Assembly (NCBI GenBank): GCA_963737835.1
Contig: CAVTUH010000001.1
Coordinates: 806,001-870,000 of the forward strand
Source of the DNA: Palsa-1248 sp963737835
GTDB lineage: Bacteria > Gemmatimonadota > Gemmatimonadetes > Gemmatimonadales > Gemmatimonadaceae
Length of the DNA stretch: 64,000 bases
Direction: 5' to 3'
Shown: positions 16,929 to 26,388 of the stretch, one piece after another
Numbering within the stretch: the first letter of the stretch is position 1
Layout: every line of letters begins with the position of its first letter
Notes under the pieces: generated by a model
Told to the model about the DNA's origin: nothing
The model's input: only the letters and a program-made list of their open reading frames with translations
Databases searched by the model: none
Translations under genes and position numbers: made by a program

Positions 16929-17123
16929 ATAGAGGTAGAAGTAGAAGGGGTGTCAGTGCTGTGATCCACGATCCCTCGCCGGCCGCATACAAACTACGCC
17001 GATCGGCTCTCGCCCGCTCGCGCCGGTCGGCACGCGGCGACAGACCTGATTTCACGGACCGAGCCCGCCAGCCGATCACACGCTCGCTGCCGCCGAGCGC
17101 CTGCGGGGACGGGGGGTGGCAAC

Positions 17124-17148
17124 AGCGCGCCGCGATCAGCGGCGCGCT
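17124..17148 (-). terminator. Perfect 10-bp stem downstream of the M55 aminopeptidase
   Basis: AGCGCGCCGC (17124-17133) and its exact complement (17139-17148) enclose the loop GATCA, nine bases after the stop of the M55 gene. No T-run follows on either strand, so termination is probable but not typical. The rest of 16929-17157 shows no gene. Confidence 0.5.
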
Positions 17149-17157
17149 AGGCCCGGC

Positions 17158-18237
17158 TTACTGATCGCCGTAATAGCGCTTGTGTTGATCACTGGCCACC
17201 TGCGCGGGTGGCAGTGACCACGCCGGCAGACTGTCCGGATCGATCTGGAGCCAGATGAGATCCGTCCACTGCTTGATGATCGCGTCGCCGCCCGGCTGGT
17301 GTCGCACCACTCGCAGCAGCAAGGGCAAGTAGTTCATGCCGTGCGAGACGACGTCCTCGGCGACCAGGTAGCCATCGATGAACGTAGGGCTCGTGAAGCG
17401 AACTCCCATGTCGCCGTCAGGCACAACGCCGCGCGTGCCGCCGGCCATCTGGGCCTGTTCGCGCGTGCGAAACGTCATGTGAAACTCGTACGGGCCCGGC
17501 AGGTAGTACGGACGGAACTTGCCGGTCGTGAAGCGCTGCATCGCCTCACGGGCCGCCGTTTCGATCCGGCGGTCCGCGTCGGCGCGCGGCACCGCATCGG
17601 CCAGACTGTGGCCGTGCGACTCCTTCACTTCGGCGTATTGCAATTCCGGGAAATCGGTGGCGAGTTGGTCCTTGAGCACCTGGTCTCCCGAGACCATGAT
17701 CACGGGGATGCCCCAGCGCGCGGCGGACAGCGCGACGATGTGGGTCTCGCTCAGGTCGACACCATTGACATTCCACGCGACATCGAAGGTCCCGGTGTGC
17801 GCCATGAACCCGCTGGTGCGGGCGCGCGCGTGCATCCCGATGCAGACGATCGCGGCGAACGACCCATCGATCCCCGTGGAGTAGGGGTCGTAGCGGCGAT
17901 CGCGAAACTCGAAGTTCGCGTTCTTATCCATTTTGTCCACGAGGATATCCGGCTGCTCGCTGTTGCCGGACCCGTGCCCATCCTCGACCCAGATAGACCC
18001 TGCACCGCCGGCCTTGAGTCCCCGAATCGCCGCATTCACGTCGGCCGTCAGCGCCTCGCGTCCCTGCGGATACTCGGGCGCCCCAAAGCGCTCGAATGGA
18101 GGTCTGATCACTCCGGAGATGCCCTCCATGTCGTAGATGATCAGGACTTTCGGCCCCTGACCAGGCAGCACGGCGCTAGAAAACACAATCGCCGCGATCG
18201 CAAGGGTTCCGCTTTTCCCAATGAGCCGTCTCAGCAC
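17158..18237 (-). CDS. M55-family D-aminopeptidase (DppA-like), copy A, exported
   Basis: This 359-residue protein has a signal peptide (IAAIVFSSAVLPGQG). The mature part opens with KVLIIYDMEGISGV, whose Asp and Glu are zinc ligands in DppA, the self-compartmentalising D-aminopeptidase. WVEDGHGSGN and GMHARA with SGFMAHT supply the other zinc and catalytic residues. M55 enzymes remove N-terminal D-amino acids, especially D-Ala, from peptides. The second copy at 23657 shares the architecture with diverged sequence. It sits as a late gene in the SusCD-led run, which suggests digestion of D-amino-acid peptides outside the cytoplasm. Confidence 0.9.
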   Translation of the reverse strand: MLRRLIGKSGTLAIAAIVFSSAVLPGQGPKVLIIYDMEGISGVIRPPFERFGAPEYPQGREALTADVNAAIRGLKAGGAGSIWVEDGHGSGNSEQPDILVDKMDKNANFEFRDRRYDPYSTGIDGSFAAIVCIGMHARARTSGFMAHTGTFDVAWNVNGVDLSETHIVALSAARWGIPVIMVSGDQVLKDQLATDFPELQYAEVKESHGHSLADAVPRADADRRIETAAREAMQRFTTGKFRPYYLPGPYEFHMTFRTREQAQMAGGTRGVVPDGDMGVRFTSPTFIDGYLVAEDVVSHGMNYLPLLLRVVRHQPGGDAIIKQWTDLIWLQIDPDSLPAWSLPPAQVASDQHKRYYGDQ

Positions 18238-18278
18238 GTTCCCCCCGGTTTGTGAGTCCGTAACCCCTCAGGGCTGTT

Positions 18279-19706
18279 TCATTGATCCTTCGTCGCGGTG
18301 ACGTGATCGAAGTAGACGATGGCATCGGCGGCTTCTCGCGGGACGATGCGTTGAAACATCGTGTGCACTCTGAACGGCCATGGCCGCGCCAGTTGTGCCC
18401 GGACCGGCGGAAGACCATCGCTCGTTCGCAGATCGAGCACGAAGGGTGAGATGCCAATCGGCGCCAACACCGCGTCGAAGCTGTCAGGATCCGACGGACT
18501 GCCGTTGAAGCCGACCGTCTTCGACGTCGTCGACAGCACAATGACCTCCTGATTGCGGTACCATTGGCGCACATACTGTCCTGCCATGCGATACGCCGGA
18601 CCCACGGGCACGCCCTGCCCGTCAGGTCCCAACTCCCAAACGGTCGTCGGGGCATTGATGATGTGAGCGTTGTGAGCCCATACCACCACACGCCCATTTG
18701 CCTGTCGTTGCACGATCCAGCGGACGTTCTCGGCCATCAGCGAGTCGCGAAAGATGTTCCGGGGCCTTGCGGAGTCGGCCACCTCCGATGCTGACATCGC
18801 GAGGAGCTCATTGAGTCGTTGCGCGGTCCACGCATTCCGCACCGCACGCGCATAGGCCAACGGTGAGCTCACGCGCACGTCGTGTGCCGAGTCGGCGACG
18901 AGCGTGCGATACAGACTATCGAGGAGGTTCGTCAGCCGATGCCGCTCGCCCGGAGCGTACTCCTGAAAGCGCAGCGGAGTGAACCGCAGAATGAGCGGAG
19001 CGAGTCCCGATCTGAAATAGCCAGCGGTATGCGGCGCGACCGCGGTCATGTACGTCAACGCAGCCGAAATGGCCTTGGGCGCCCCGAGGTAGAGATCGGC
19101 CTTGTTGGCGGGGTCCCCTCCGGTGAGATCGAAGCCATACAAGCGGACCGGGCGAGCGGCATGTGCGTTGTACTCGCGAAGCCACTGCACGAGCTCCCGA
19201 TTCTCGGGGAGTGTCGAAAAGTTCCAGTTGAGCCCTGCGCGAAGCACACTGTCGACGTTGCCCGCTCCGCCGTGCACGAAGCTGTCCACCACGGCGCTTT
19301 CGGTGAAACCCGACTCCAGCGCTATGGCGGTGAACCCCAGACGGGTGACCGCATAGCGAATCACCTCGTTGCGGAACTCGAGAGGCTCGTGGCCGCGGTG
19401 AATCAACTCGCCCAGCGCGAGGATGCGCGCTGAACCGACCAGCGAGTCGAGAAAGCCGAATGAGGAATCGGCGTATGGTTGATCGACTGCAGGGACCCGA
19501 ATCGCATGCGCGCGCGCCCAGTTGGTGACGCTGGGCGATGCCGGCGCAGACCGGGCGGTCCCGCATCCGCCCATGGCTACCCCGATGACGAGTAGCGCGA
19601 AACCGCTGCGAATCGGAGCGGCAGGACGCGCACGCAGCGTGCCGACACGGTGTGCCGTTGCTACGGCCCTCGTGTCGACGACGCTGCCCGTCCGCCTGGG
19701 ACTCAT
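18279..19706 (-). CDS. Erythromycin-esterase-like hydrolase, exported
   Basis: This 475-residue protein has a basic N-terminus, a hydrophobic segment and MGGCGTA, a weak lipobox. The body matches the erythromycin esterase/succinoglycan-biosynthesis fold: ILALGELIHRGHEPLEFRN (His/Glu active-site loop), AIALESGF, VRLYGFDLTG and VVVWAHNAHI. Family members open macrolide lactones, but many act on unknown esters, so antibiotic resistance should not be assumed. The start ATG at 19706 lies 10 bases after the preceding stop. The context suggests hydrolysis of an ester or depsipeptide bond in a scavenged molecule. Confidence 0.82.
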   Translation of the reverse strand: MSPRRTGSVVDTRAVATAHRVGTLRARPAAPIRSGFALLVIGVAMGGCGTARSAPASPSVTNWARAHAIRVPAVDQPYADSSFGFLDSLVGSARILALGELIHRGHEPLEFRNEVIRYAVTRLGFTAIALESGFTESAVVDSFVHGGAGNVDSVLRAGLNWNFSTLPENRELVQWLREYNAHAARPVRLYGFDLTGGDPANKADLYLGAPKAISAALTYMTAVAPHTAGYFRSGLAPLILRFTPLRFQEYAPGERHRLTNLLDSLYRTLVADSAHDVRVSSPLAYARAVRNAWTAQRLNELLAMSASEVADSARPRNIFRDSLMAENVRWIVQRQANGRVVVWAHNAHIINAPTTVWELGPDGQGVPVGPAYRMAGQYVRQWYRNQEVIVLSTTSKTVGFNGSPSDPDSFDAVLAPIGISPFVLDLRTSDGLPPVRAQLARPWPFRVHTMFQRIVPREAADAIVYFDHVTATKDQ

Positions 19707-19716
19707 GTCGAGTCGA

Positions 19717-21696
19717 TCACTGCGTCGTCGTACCCGTTTCGATGGGCAATTCGAGGTACGATGCGTGCGCGCCGCTCCGATAAATGCGTTGGCGTGCGAT
19801 CTGGTAGTCGGCATCGGTCGCCGCAAAGATGCTCGGCACGTAGCGCTGCGGATTCCGATCAATGATCGGGAACCATGTGCTCTGTACCTGCACCATGATC
19901 CGGTGTCCCTTCAAGAACCGATAGTCCTGCGTATGCAGATCAATCTTGTATTCGTCTACCTTGCCGGGTGCGATCGGTTGTGGCGTGACGTAGCCGTTGC
20001 GAAAGCGCCCACGAAGCACATCGTTGGCGACCATGAGCTCGTAGCCGCCATACGACGCCTTCATGCCGGTTGGCGCCGTGTCCGGATAGACGTCGATCAA
20101 CTTCACGATCCAGTCCGCGTCTGAGCCTGTCGTCGCAGCGAACAGATGGGCCGTGATCGCGCCAAGCATCGTGACATCGCGATCGAGCGGCGGTGTCTCG
20201 TACGTCAAAACGTCGGGCCGACCGTCGACGAAGCGCTGATCCTGGACGAGCCACGTCGTCCACCCTGAGCCACCGGGATAGTACGTCGGCGGAATCGGGC
20301 GCCGTCGATACGGCACAGGATGGGCCGGGTCCGAGACGTAGCTGTCGAAACCGCTATCACCGGCGGCGGCCTTCGGCACGTCGAATGACACGCCGTGGTT
20401 CGCCTGGAAGTAGAGGTGCTCCGGGGTCACACCGGTCTTCGGTGGCCAACTGTCAAAATGCCTCCACTTGTTCGCGCCGCCCTCGAAGGTCGTCGCCCCG
20501 GGGAAGCCGCCAGTCCCCCGGCCCTTGAGATAGTAGGCGAAGAACGGCCCCATGACATCTCGGCGAAATTCGTCCGATGTCGGACTGCCGAAGTCGATAT
20601 CGCCGAGCTTCTGTCCAGAAGAATCGGCCCAGCCTCCATGGTTCCAGGGGCCAACCGCGAGGAAGTTGTTGTGGGCGGCGTCGTGCTTTTGGAGCGCCTC
20701 ATAGATGGTGACCGGTCCGTAGAAATCTTCCTGGTCCCACCATCCAGCGACGTTCAAGGTCGGCACGGTCGCGTGATCGAGGAACTGCAACACCCCCTGC
20801 CGCTGCCAGAACGCATCGTAGTTGGGATGGTTCACGAAGTCTTCCCACGACGGGATCCTGCCGTGGAGGTATTTCGCGTCGGCGTTCGATAGCGGGCCGA
20901 GGTGCAGGTACCAGTCGTAGGTGTCGAAGCGATCGAACGCGAATGTCTCCTGGCCCTTCCCACTCTCCATCAAGGCGGCATACTCGAAGCCGTAGCTCAG
21001 ACGGAATGCACCGTTGTGGTGAAAATCGTCTCCGATGAACATGTCGGACGGCAATGCCTGTGGCGACACCGCTTTCAACGCGGGATGCGGATCGAGCGTC
21101 GTCATGACCGTCGTCCACCCATCATAGGAGATGCCCAACTCGCCGACACGACCATTGTTATTGGGCAGGTGCTTCACCAGCCAGTCGATCGTGTCGTAGG
21201 CATCGGTGCTTTCATCGATGGCGGCGGCGTCCTTCGGGTTGCGCTGCGGCCGCAGCATGACGAACTGGCCTTCTGACTCGTGCCGGCCACGCAAGTCCTC
21301 GAACACGAAGATGTACTTGTCGGCAGCGAGTTCCTTGAGATAACTGCCAAACTCCGCTGCGTAGCCATCGACGCCGTACGGCGTGCGCAACAGCATGATG
21401 GGGAGCGGCTCCGACGCATCGGTCGGCGTGTAGATCGAAATGTGCAGCCGCACATGGTCCCGCATCGGGATCATGGAGTCTTGCTTCGCGTACCCGGGCG
21501 GCGGTCCAGCCGACTGCTGACTGCGGAGGTACGCCGAATCAGCCAGGCTCACCGCGACGAGCAACGCGAGCAACGCGAGCGACGCGCGGCTCGAAGCAAC
21601 GAGGCGTGCGCGCGGTCGCAACGCGCCCGCGGACGCGCCGAGGGCGGCAACCGTGACACCCAAGCGGCGCACGGGACCTGAGGGACCAAGTGACAC
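19717..21696 (-). CDS. CocE/NonD (S15-type) hydrolase, copy A
   Basis: This is a 659-residue exported serine hydrolase of the X-Pro dipeptidyl-peptidase/alpha-amino-acid ester hydrolase family. The nucleophile Ser is in ELGISYDGWTT, before a jelly-roll C-terminal domain. The oxyanion Tyr is in LLRTPYGVDGY, and the catalytic Asp and His lie near FLDHATVPTLNVAGWWDQED and GPWNHGGW. The start is GTG at 21696, with AAGGAG five bases upstream. Residues 1-66 contain a hydrophobic export segment. It is about 75 per cent alike, by eye, to copy B next door, so the pair arose by tandem duplication. Confidence 0.92.
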   Translation of the reverse strand: MSLGPSGPVRRLGVTVAALGASAGALRPRARLVASSRASLALLALLVAVSLADSAYLRSQQSAGPPPGYAKQDSMIPMRDHVRLHISIYTPTDASEPLPIMLLRTPYGVDGYAAEFGSYLKELAADKYIFVFEDLRGRHESEGQFVMLRPQRNPKDAAAIDESTDAYDTIDWLVKHLPNNNGRVGELGISYDGWTTVMTTLDPHPALKAVSPQALPSDMFIGDDFHHNGAFRLSYGFEYAALMESGKGQETFAFDRFDTYDWYLHLGPLSNADAKYLHGRIPSWEDFVNHPNYDAFWQRQGVLQFLDHATVPTLNVAGWWDQEDFYGPVTIYEALQKHDAAHNNFLAVGPWNHGGWADSSGQKLGDIDFGSPTSDEFRRDVMGPFFAYYLKGRGTGGFPGATTFEGGANKWRHFDSWPPKTGVTPEHLYFQANHGVSFDVPKAAAGDSGFDSYVSDPAHPVPYRRRPIPPTYYPGGSGWTTWLVQDQRFVDGRPDVLTYETPPLDRDVTMLGAITAHLFAATTGSDADWIVKLIDVYPDTAPTGMKASYGGYELMVANDVLRGRFRNGYVTPQPIAPGKVDEYKIDLHTQDYRFLKGHRIMVQVQSTWFPIIDRNPQRYVPSIFAATDADYQIARQRIYRSGAHASYLELPIETGTTTQ

Positions 21697-21733
21697 GATT
21701 TCTCCTTGCTGGAACTGGACGAGTGCGCTGCGT

Positions 21734-23611
21734 CTACTGCGTGGTCGTGCCGGTCTCGACGAGAAGGTCGAGATACGATGCCTGCGTGCCGCTGCGGTAG
21801 ACCCGCTGGCGTGCGACGCGGAAGTCAGCGTCCGTCGCGGCAAAGATGCTGGGCACGTACTGTTGCGGGTTCCGGTCGATGATCGGGAACCAACTGCTCT
21901 GCACCTGGACCATGATCCGGTGCCCTTTCAGGAACTTGTAGTCCTGCGTGTGAAGGTCGACTTTGTACTCCTCCACGTGATTCGGTGTGATCGGGTGCGG
22001 CGTCGTGTAGCTCTCACGAAATCGCCCGCGGAACACATCGTTGGCGACCATCAACTCATAGCCGCCCATCGACGCCTGGGGGGACGGCATGGTGTCGGGA
22101 TACACGTCGATCAGCTTCACCACCCAATCGGCATCGCTCCCCGTCGTGGCGGCGAACAGATGCGCGGTGATCGACCCGGCGACCGTCACGTCGGCGTCCA
22201 GTGGTGCGGTCTCGTACGTCAACACGTCGGGCCGATCATTGACGAAGCGCTGGTCCTCGACCAGCCAGGTGCGCCAACCAATGCCTCTGGGGATCGGTCA
22301 ATGTCGATACGGCACCGGGTGCCGGGGATCCGACGTATAGCTGTCGAATCCGCTGTCGCCCGGCGCGAGCGCCGGCTTGTCGAATGACGCGCCAGCGGCC
22401 GACGTGAAGTAGAGGTGTTCGCTCGTGACGCCGGTCTTCGGCGGCCAGCTGTCGAACTCCCGCCATTTGTTCGTGCCCGCCTCGAAGGTCCTGACCTTCG
22501 GGAACTTCCCGGTGCCGCGATCCTTGAGATAATAGGCGAAGAAGGGCGCCATGATCTCCGAGCGGAAATACGCCGCGGTCGGGCTGCCGAAGTCGATTGC
22601 CCCAAGCTTATTGCCTTCGGCCTCGAACCCCCAGCCGCCATGATACCACGGGCCGACGACGAGGAAGTTCTTGTGCTCGGTATCGTGCTTCTCGAGCGCC
22701 TCATAGATGGTGATCGGCCCATAGAAGTCTTCCTGATCCCACCATCCGGCGACGCTGAGCGTCGGCACATTGACGCGGTCGAGGTAGGGCAACGCCGTCT
22801 GCCGCTGCCAGAACGCATCGTAGTTCGGGTGATTCACGAAATCTTCCCACGATGGGATCTTCCCGTGCAGATACTTGGCGTCGACGGTCGAGAGCGGACC
22901 GAGGCCGAGATACCAGGTGTAGGTGTCGTATTTGTCGAAGGTGAATCGGGGCTGGCCTTTCGGCGTCTCCATCGACGACGCGTACTCGAAGCCGTAGCTC
23001 AACCGGAACGCGCCGTTGTGGTGGAAGTCATCGCCGAGGAACATGTCGACCGGTGACGCCTGCGGAGACACCGCCTTGAGCGCTGGATGCGGGTCGAGCA
23101 TCGACATGACCGTCGTCCACCCGTCGTATGAGATCCCGAGCTCGCCCACGCGGCCGTTGTTATTGGGCACGTGTTTCACGAGCCAGTCGATCGTATCGTA
23201 GGAATCCGTGCTCTCGTCGACCGCGTTGGGGTCTTTCCGGTGGGCGGGCGCCCGCTGCATCACGAACTGCCCTTCCGACCCGTACCGGCCGCGAATGTCC
23301 TCGAAGACGAAGATGTACTTGTCGGCCGCGAGCTCCTTGAGATAGTTGTCGAACCATCGGCCGTAACCGTCGATGCCGTATGGCGTGCGCAGGAACATGA
23401 TCGGCAGCGGCCCTTGGGCATCGGTCGGCGTGTAGATCGCAATGTGGAGGCGCACATGGTCGCGCATCGCGATCATGGAGTCCTGCTTGGTGTACCCGGG
23501 CGGTGGTCCGGCCGGTTGCTGCCCGGCGAGTTGGGTCGCAGCGATGACCAGCCCAACCGTCACCGGCATGACGGACCGCGGCCACCAGCCCACGCGCAGG
23601 TTGGTTTGCAT
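21734..23611 (-). CDS. CocE/NonD (S15-type) hydrolase, copy B, with in-frame TGA
   Basis: This is the tandem paralogue of the copy at 19717. ATG at 23611 has GAGAGG just upstream, and a signal peptide ends near LAGQQPAG. The Ser motif ELGISYDGWTT is present. At 22298-22300 a TGA interrupts PYRH-PIPRGIGW, and the same frame continues to the normal C-terminus (ending VETGTTTQ). Copy A has Arg at this place, so a single CGA-to-TGA change explains the stop. The protein would be about 625 residues when intact. Since the rest is undamaged and the same change occurs in rplQ, a sequence error is more likely than a pseudogene. Confidence 0.88.
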
Positions 23612-23656
23612 GCACGCCTCTCTCCCCTCTGTTCTCTTCACAGGCACCTCAGCGTC

Positions 23657-24796
23657 CTACGTATCACCCCAAAAGCGCGTTCTGGGCGCGGGCTTTGGGG
23701 CCGGCTTTGCCCACGCTGGCGCGTGATCCGGATCGAGCCAACGCGCGATGATCCCGTCCTCCAACTCGCTCATCGCTTTCCGCGTTGCCGAATCCTGCCC
23801 GAGCCGGCGCATGAGCATTGCCATCTCGGCGTGCTGGATCGCGAGCCCGATGGACAGCCGAGCGATCTCGTAGCCTTCGACGAAGGAGGGTCGCACGATC
23901 CGCACCGCGAGATCGCCGTCGCGCAAGGCGTTCGGATTGAGTGCGGCGCCCTCAGCCTCCTGATAATCCGGGAACGAGAGGCGGATGTCGAAGGGCGGTT
24001 GCAGATAGTATGGCCGGAACTTGCCAGCCCGGAATTTTTGCATCGCCTGCTGTGCCGCGGCCTCGATACGACGCTCCGCTTCGCCCGGCGCCAGTGGCTC
24101 GGCGACGCCATGGCTCTTGGCCGTTTTCACCGTTGCGTACTCGAGCTCGGGGAAATCCGTCTTGACCTGGTCCCGCAAGACGTCATCGCCGGAGCCCATG
24201 ATCACTGGAATCCCCCAGCGGGCCGCCGACGCCGCGACCAGGTGTATCTCGCTGAATTCGACGTCGTTGACGCGGAAATCGACGTCGAATGTGACCGTGT
24301 GCGCCATGAACCCGGGCGTGTTCGCCCGGGCGTGGGCGCCGATGCACACGATGGCGTCGATGGAGCCATCGAGCCCGGTCGAGTATGGATCGTACGAGTG
24401 CGACCGAAAATCGAACGACGCGTGTGGGTCCATCTCGCTGACCAGCAGATCGGGCTCGTACACGTTCCCGGACCCGTGCGCATCCTGAACCCAGATCGAC
24501 CCGGCCCCGCCCTTGACGAGCCCGCGGATGGCCGCGTTGACGTCGGCCGTCAGCGCTTTCCGTCCGATCGCATACTGGGCGGGTTTATCGAACAGCACGT
24601 AATCCGGCGTCAGCGCGCCGGAGACGCCTTCCATGTCGTAACTAATGAGGATCTTGGGGTGCACGGTGCCGGAGCCCGGTTGGGCTCCGGCAGCCTGCGC
24701 GCCGAGGTACATCGGCTGCAGGAGGCTACCCAGGACGAACGCCGCGCAAAGCGCGCGGCGTTCGAAGGGAAAGCCACAACGGAATAGCAGCTTCAC
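23657..24796 (-). CDS. M55-family D-aminopeptidase (DppA-like), copy B, exported
   Basis: This 379-residue protein has a signal peptide (cut near LGAQAAGAQ). The zinc-binding start KILISYDMEGVSG, WVQDAHGSGN and GAHARANTPGFMAHT match copy A and the DppA family. Its C-terminal domain differs from copy A, which may mean a different peptide preference. The GTG start overlaps the susD-like stop in GTGA, so it is coupled to the importer genes. Confidence 0.9.
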   Translation of the reverse strand: MKLLFRCGFPFERRALCAAFVLGSLLQPMYLGAQAAGAQPGSGTVHPKILISYDMEGVSGALTPDYVLFDKPAQYAIGRKALTADVNAAIRGLVKGGAGSIWVQDAHGSGNVYEPDLLVSEMDPHASFDFRSHSYDPYSTGLDGSIDAIVCIGAHARANTPGFMAHTVTFDVDFRVNDVEFSEIHLVAASAARWGIPVIMGSGDDVLRDQVKTDFPELEYATVKTAKSHGVAEPLAPGEAERRIEAAAQQAMQKFRAGKFRPYYLQPPFDIRLSFPDYQEAEGAALNPNALRDGDLAVRIVRPSFVEGYEIARLSIGLAIQHAEMAMLMRRLGQDSATRKAMSELEDGIIARWLDPDHAPAWAKPAPKPAPRTRFWGDT

Positions 24797-26386
24797 GGGC
24801 AGGTCAGCGTGTAGTTACCGCCGCGTTCCGTGTACTCCTGCGTCGGTACCGGAAAGATGGTCGTGTGGTAATCGGTCGGGTGGCCGTTCGCGGCATCCAC
24901 GACTCCGTCAGGTCCCGACCCCGTCGACTGCCACGTGGTGTCCTCCACCGCCTCCAGGTGATACATCCGGAGTGCGATCATGCGGTCGCCACTCATCTCG
25001 AAGACCGTCGAGATCCGCTGCTCCTTCATGAGATCGGTCCGCACCTGCACAAACGGGTCTGCGCCAGTCGCGTCTGTCGCCGGGTACGGCGTGAGGTTGC
25101 TACCGCCCGCCTGGGTCCGCACCTGGTTCACGAGGGCAAGCGCTTGGCTGAAGTTTCCCAGCCCGAGCTGGATCTGCGCCTCCACCAAGGCCAACTCCTC
25201 CGCCCGGATGATGGGAACCGGCGCGGAGACCGACGAGTAGGGAACGTAGTTTTTGGCGCTCGAGACACCGGCGTACTGGGCGACCTGCACCGGGTTGGGG
25301 TCGGGCGCAAACTTGTTGATCCACCGGAGGTCGTTGACCGTGTCAACGGAGCTTTGGAAATCCCAGGTCGTGTTGTAGTTGAAATACGCTGCGAAGATTT
25401 GATTCTGGACGTCGCCCGAAGCGCCGCTGAAGTCGTGATACACGATGAACGGACCGGCCTGGAATGGCCCCGCGACCGGCGGTGTGATCGCCGCGGGATT
25501 GTAGAGCGCCGATGCCGTGAGCGCGCTATCAGCGCGTTGCAGGGCCGAAACCAATGGCCCGCCAGCAGTGTTGGGTGTCGGAATGCGTGGCTGCGCTGTT
25601 TCTGGCATAGGCGTACGCGTACTCGAGGCCCGCCTTACCCGCGAGCGCGCGGTTGAACGAGGCGAACGAACCCGATACCGTGGCCGGCGCCGCCTGCAAT
25701 GACACGGCCGCAAACCCTGGCGGCAGCGTCACGGGCAGCGGGGTTGCGCCGGCGGTGTTGAGGTCAACCAATCCTGAATCGAGTAACGCGACAATGTATT
25801 GCCAGACATCTTTGTTGCAATACGGTGGGCTCGTCGGGTCGCCATCCATCGAGTAGAGCGGGATACCGAGCGTGTCGCGGGTCTCGGCGAGGACCATGAA
25901 CTCGAGCGCCTTCATCGTCTGGACGACGCCCTGAATGCCTGCCACTTGAGCCGAGGTGTAACCGACTGTGCTCAGGCTGGTCAGAATCGAATTCGCCTGC
26001 TTGATCGTCAGATATTCATCATCCCACATGTCGTTGAACGCGAAGTTGCCCGGTGCCACCGGGACCAACCCCGCAGGAATCGTCAGCACCGGCGGGGCGG
26101 ACGAGACGAAATAAAACAGGTCGCGGGCGTACCCCGTTGAATTGTATGCATACAGATAGGCATCCGCGCGCGTGCCGGAGAAAAAGCCGGTCACCGCGTT
26201 TTGGACGCCGGTCTGCGAGTTGGGAATGCCGGTCGGTGCGTCGAAGTACGGCACGGCGCTGTCTTTGCAAGCTACCGCGGTACCAAGAACGACGGTGCCC
26301 GCGAGGACGCTCGCCCGGAGAGTGTGCCGTGCCCGTGTGCACATGCGCTCCGGACGGCTGCCGGTCACGCGTTGAGAGATCGGCAT
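24793..26386 (-). CDS. SusD/RagB-like outer-membrane lipoprotein, frame broken by a one-base insertion
   Basis: SusD-type proteins form the lid of a SusC importer. The first frame (from ATG 26386) has a lipobox-like GTAVAC and tetratricopeptide-like helices through FASFNRALAGKAGLEYAYAY. Near 25581-25584 the frame fails. The next frame continues PTPNTAGGPLVSALQRADSAL to the C-terminal SusD part (EQRISTVFEMSGDRMIALRM and the end GNYTLTCP). Deleting one T from the coding CATTCC (plus-strand GAAT) restores about 530 residues, the usual size. The gene starts two bases after the susC stop. It is most likely intact in life. Confidence 0.9.
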
Positions 26387-26388
26387 CG

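Noticed and set aside
15856..17079. A 407-codon frame extending the DoxX-like gene upstream
   Set aside because: The extra 188 codons lie over the cupin gene and the 16929-17157 gap and look like shadow sequence.
18279..19706. Macrolide resistance gene (erythromycin esterase)
   Set aside because: The fold fits, but the family is broad, the protein is exported and the context is peptide scavenging; a resistance role is not supported.
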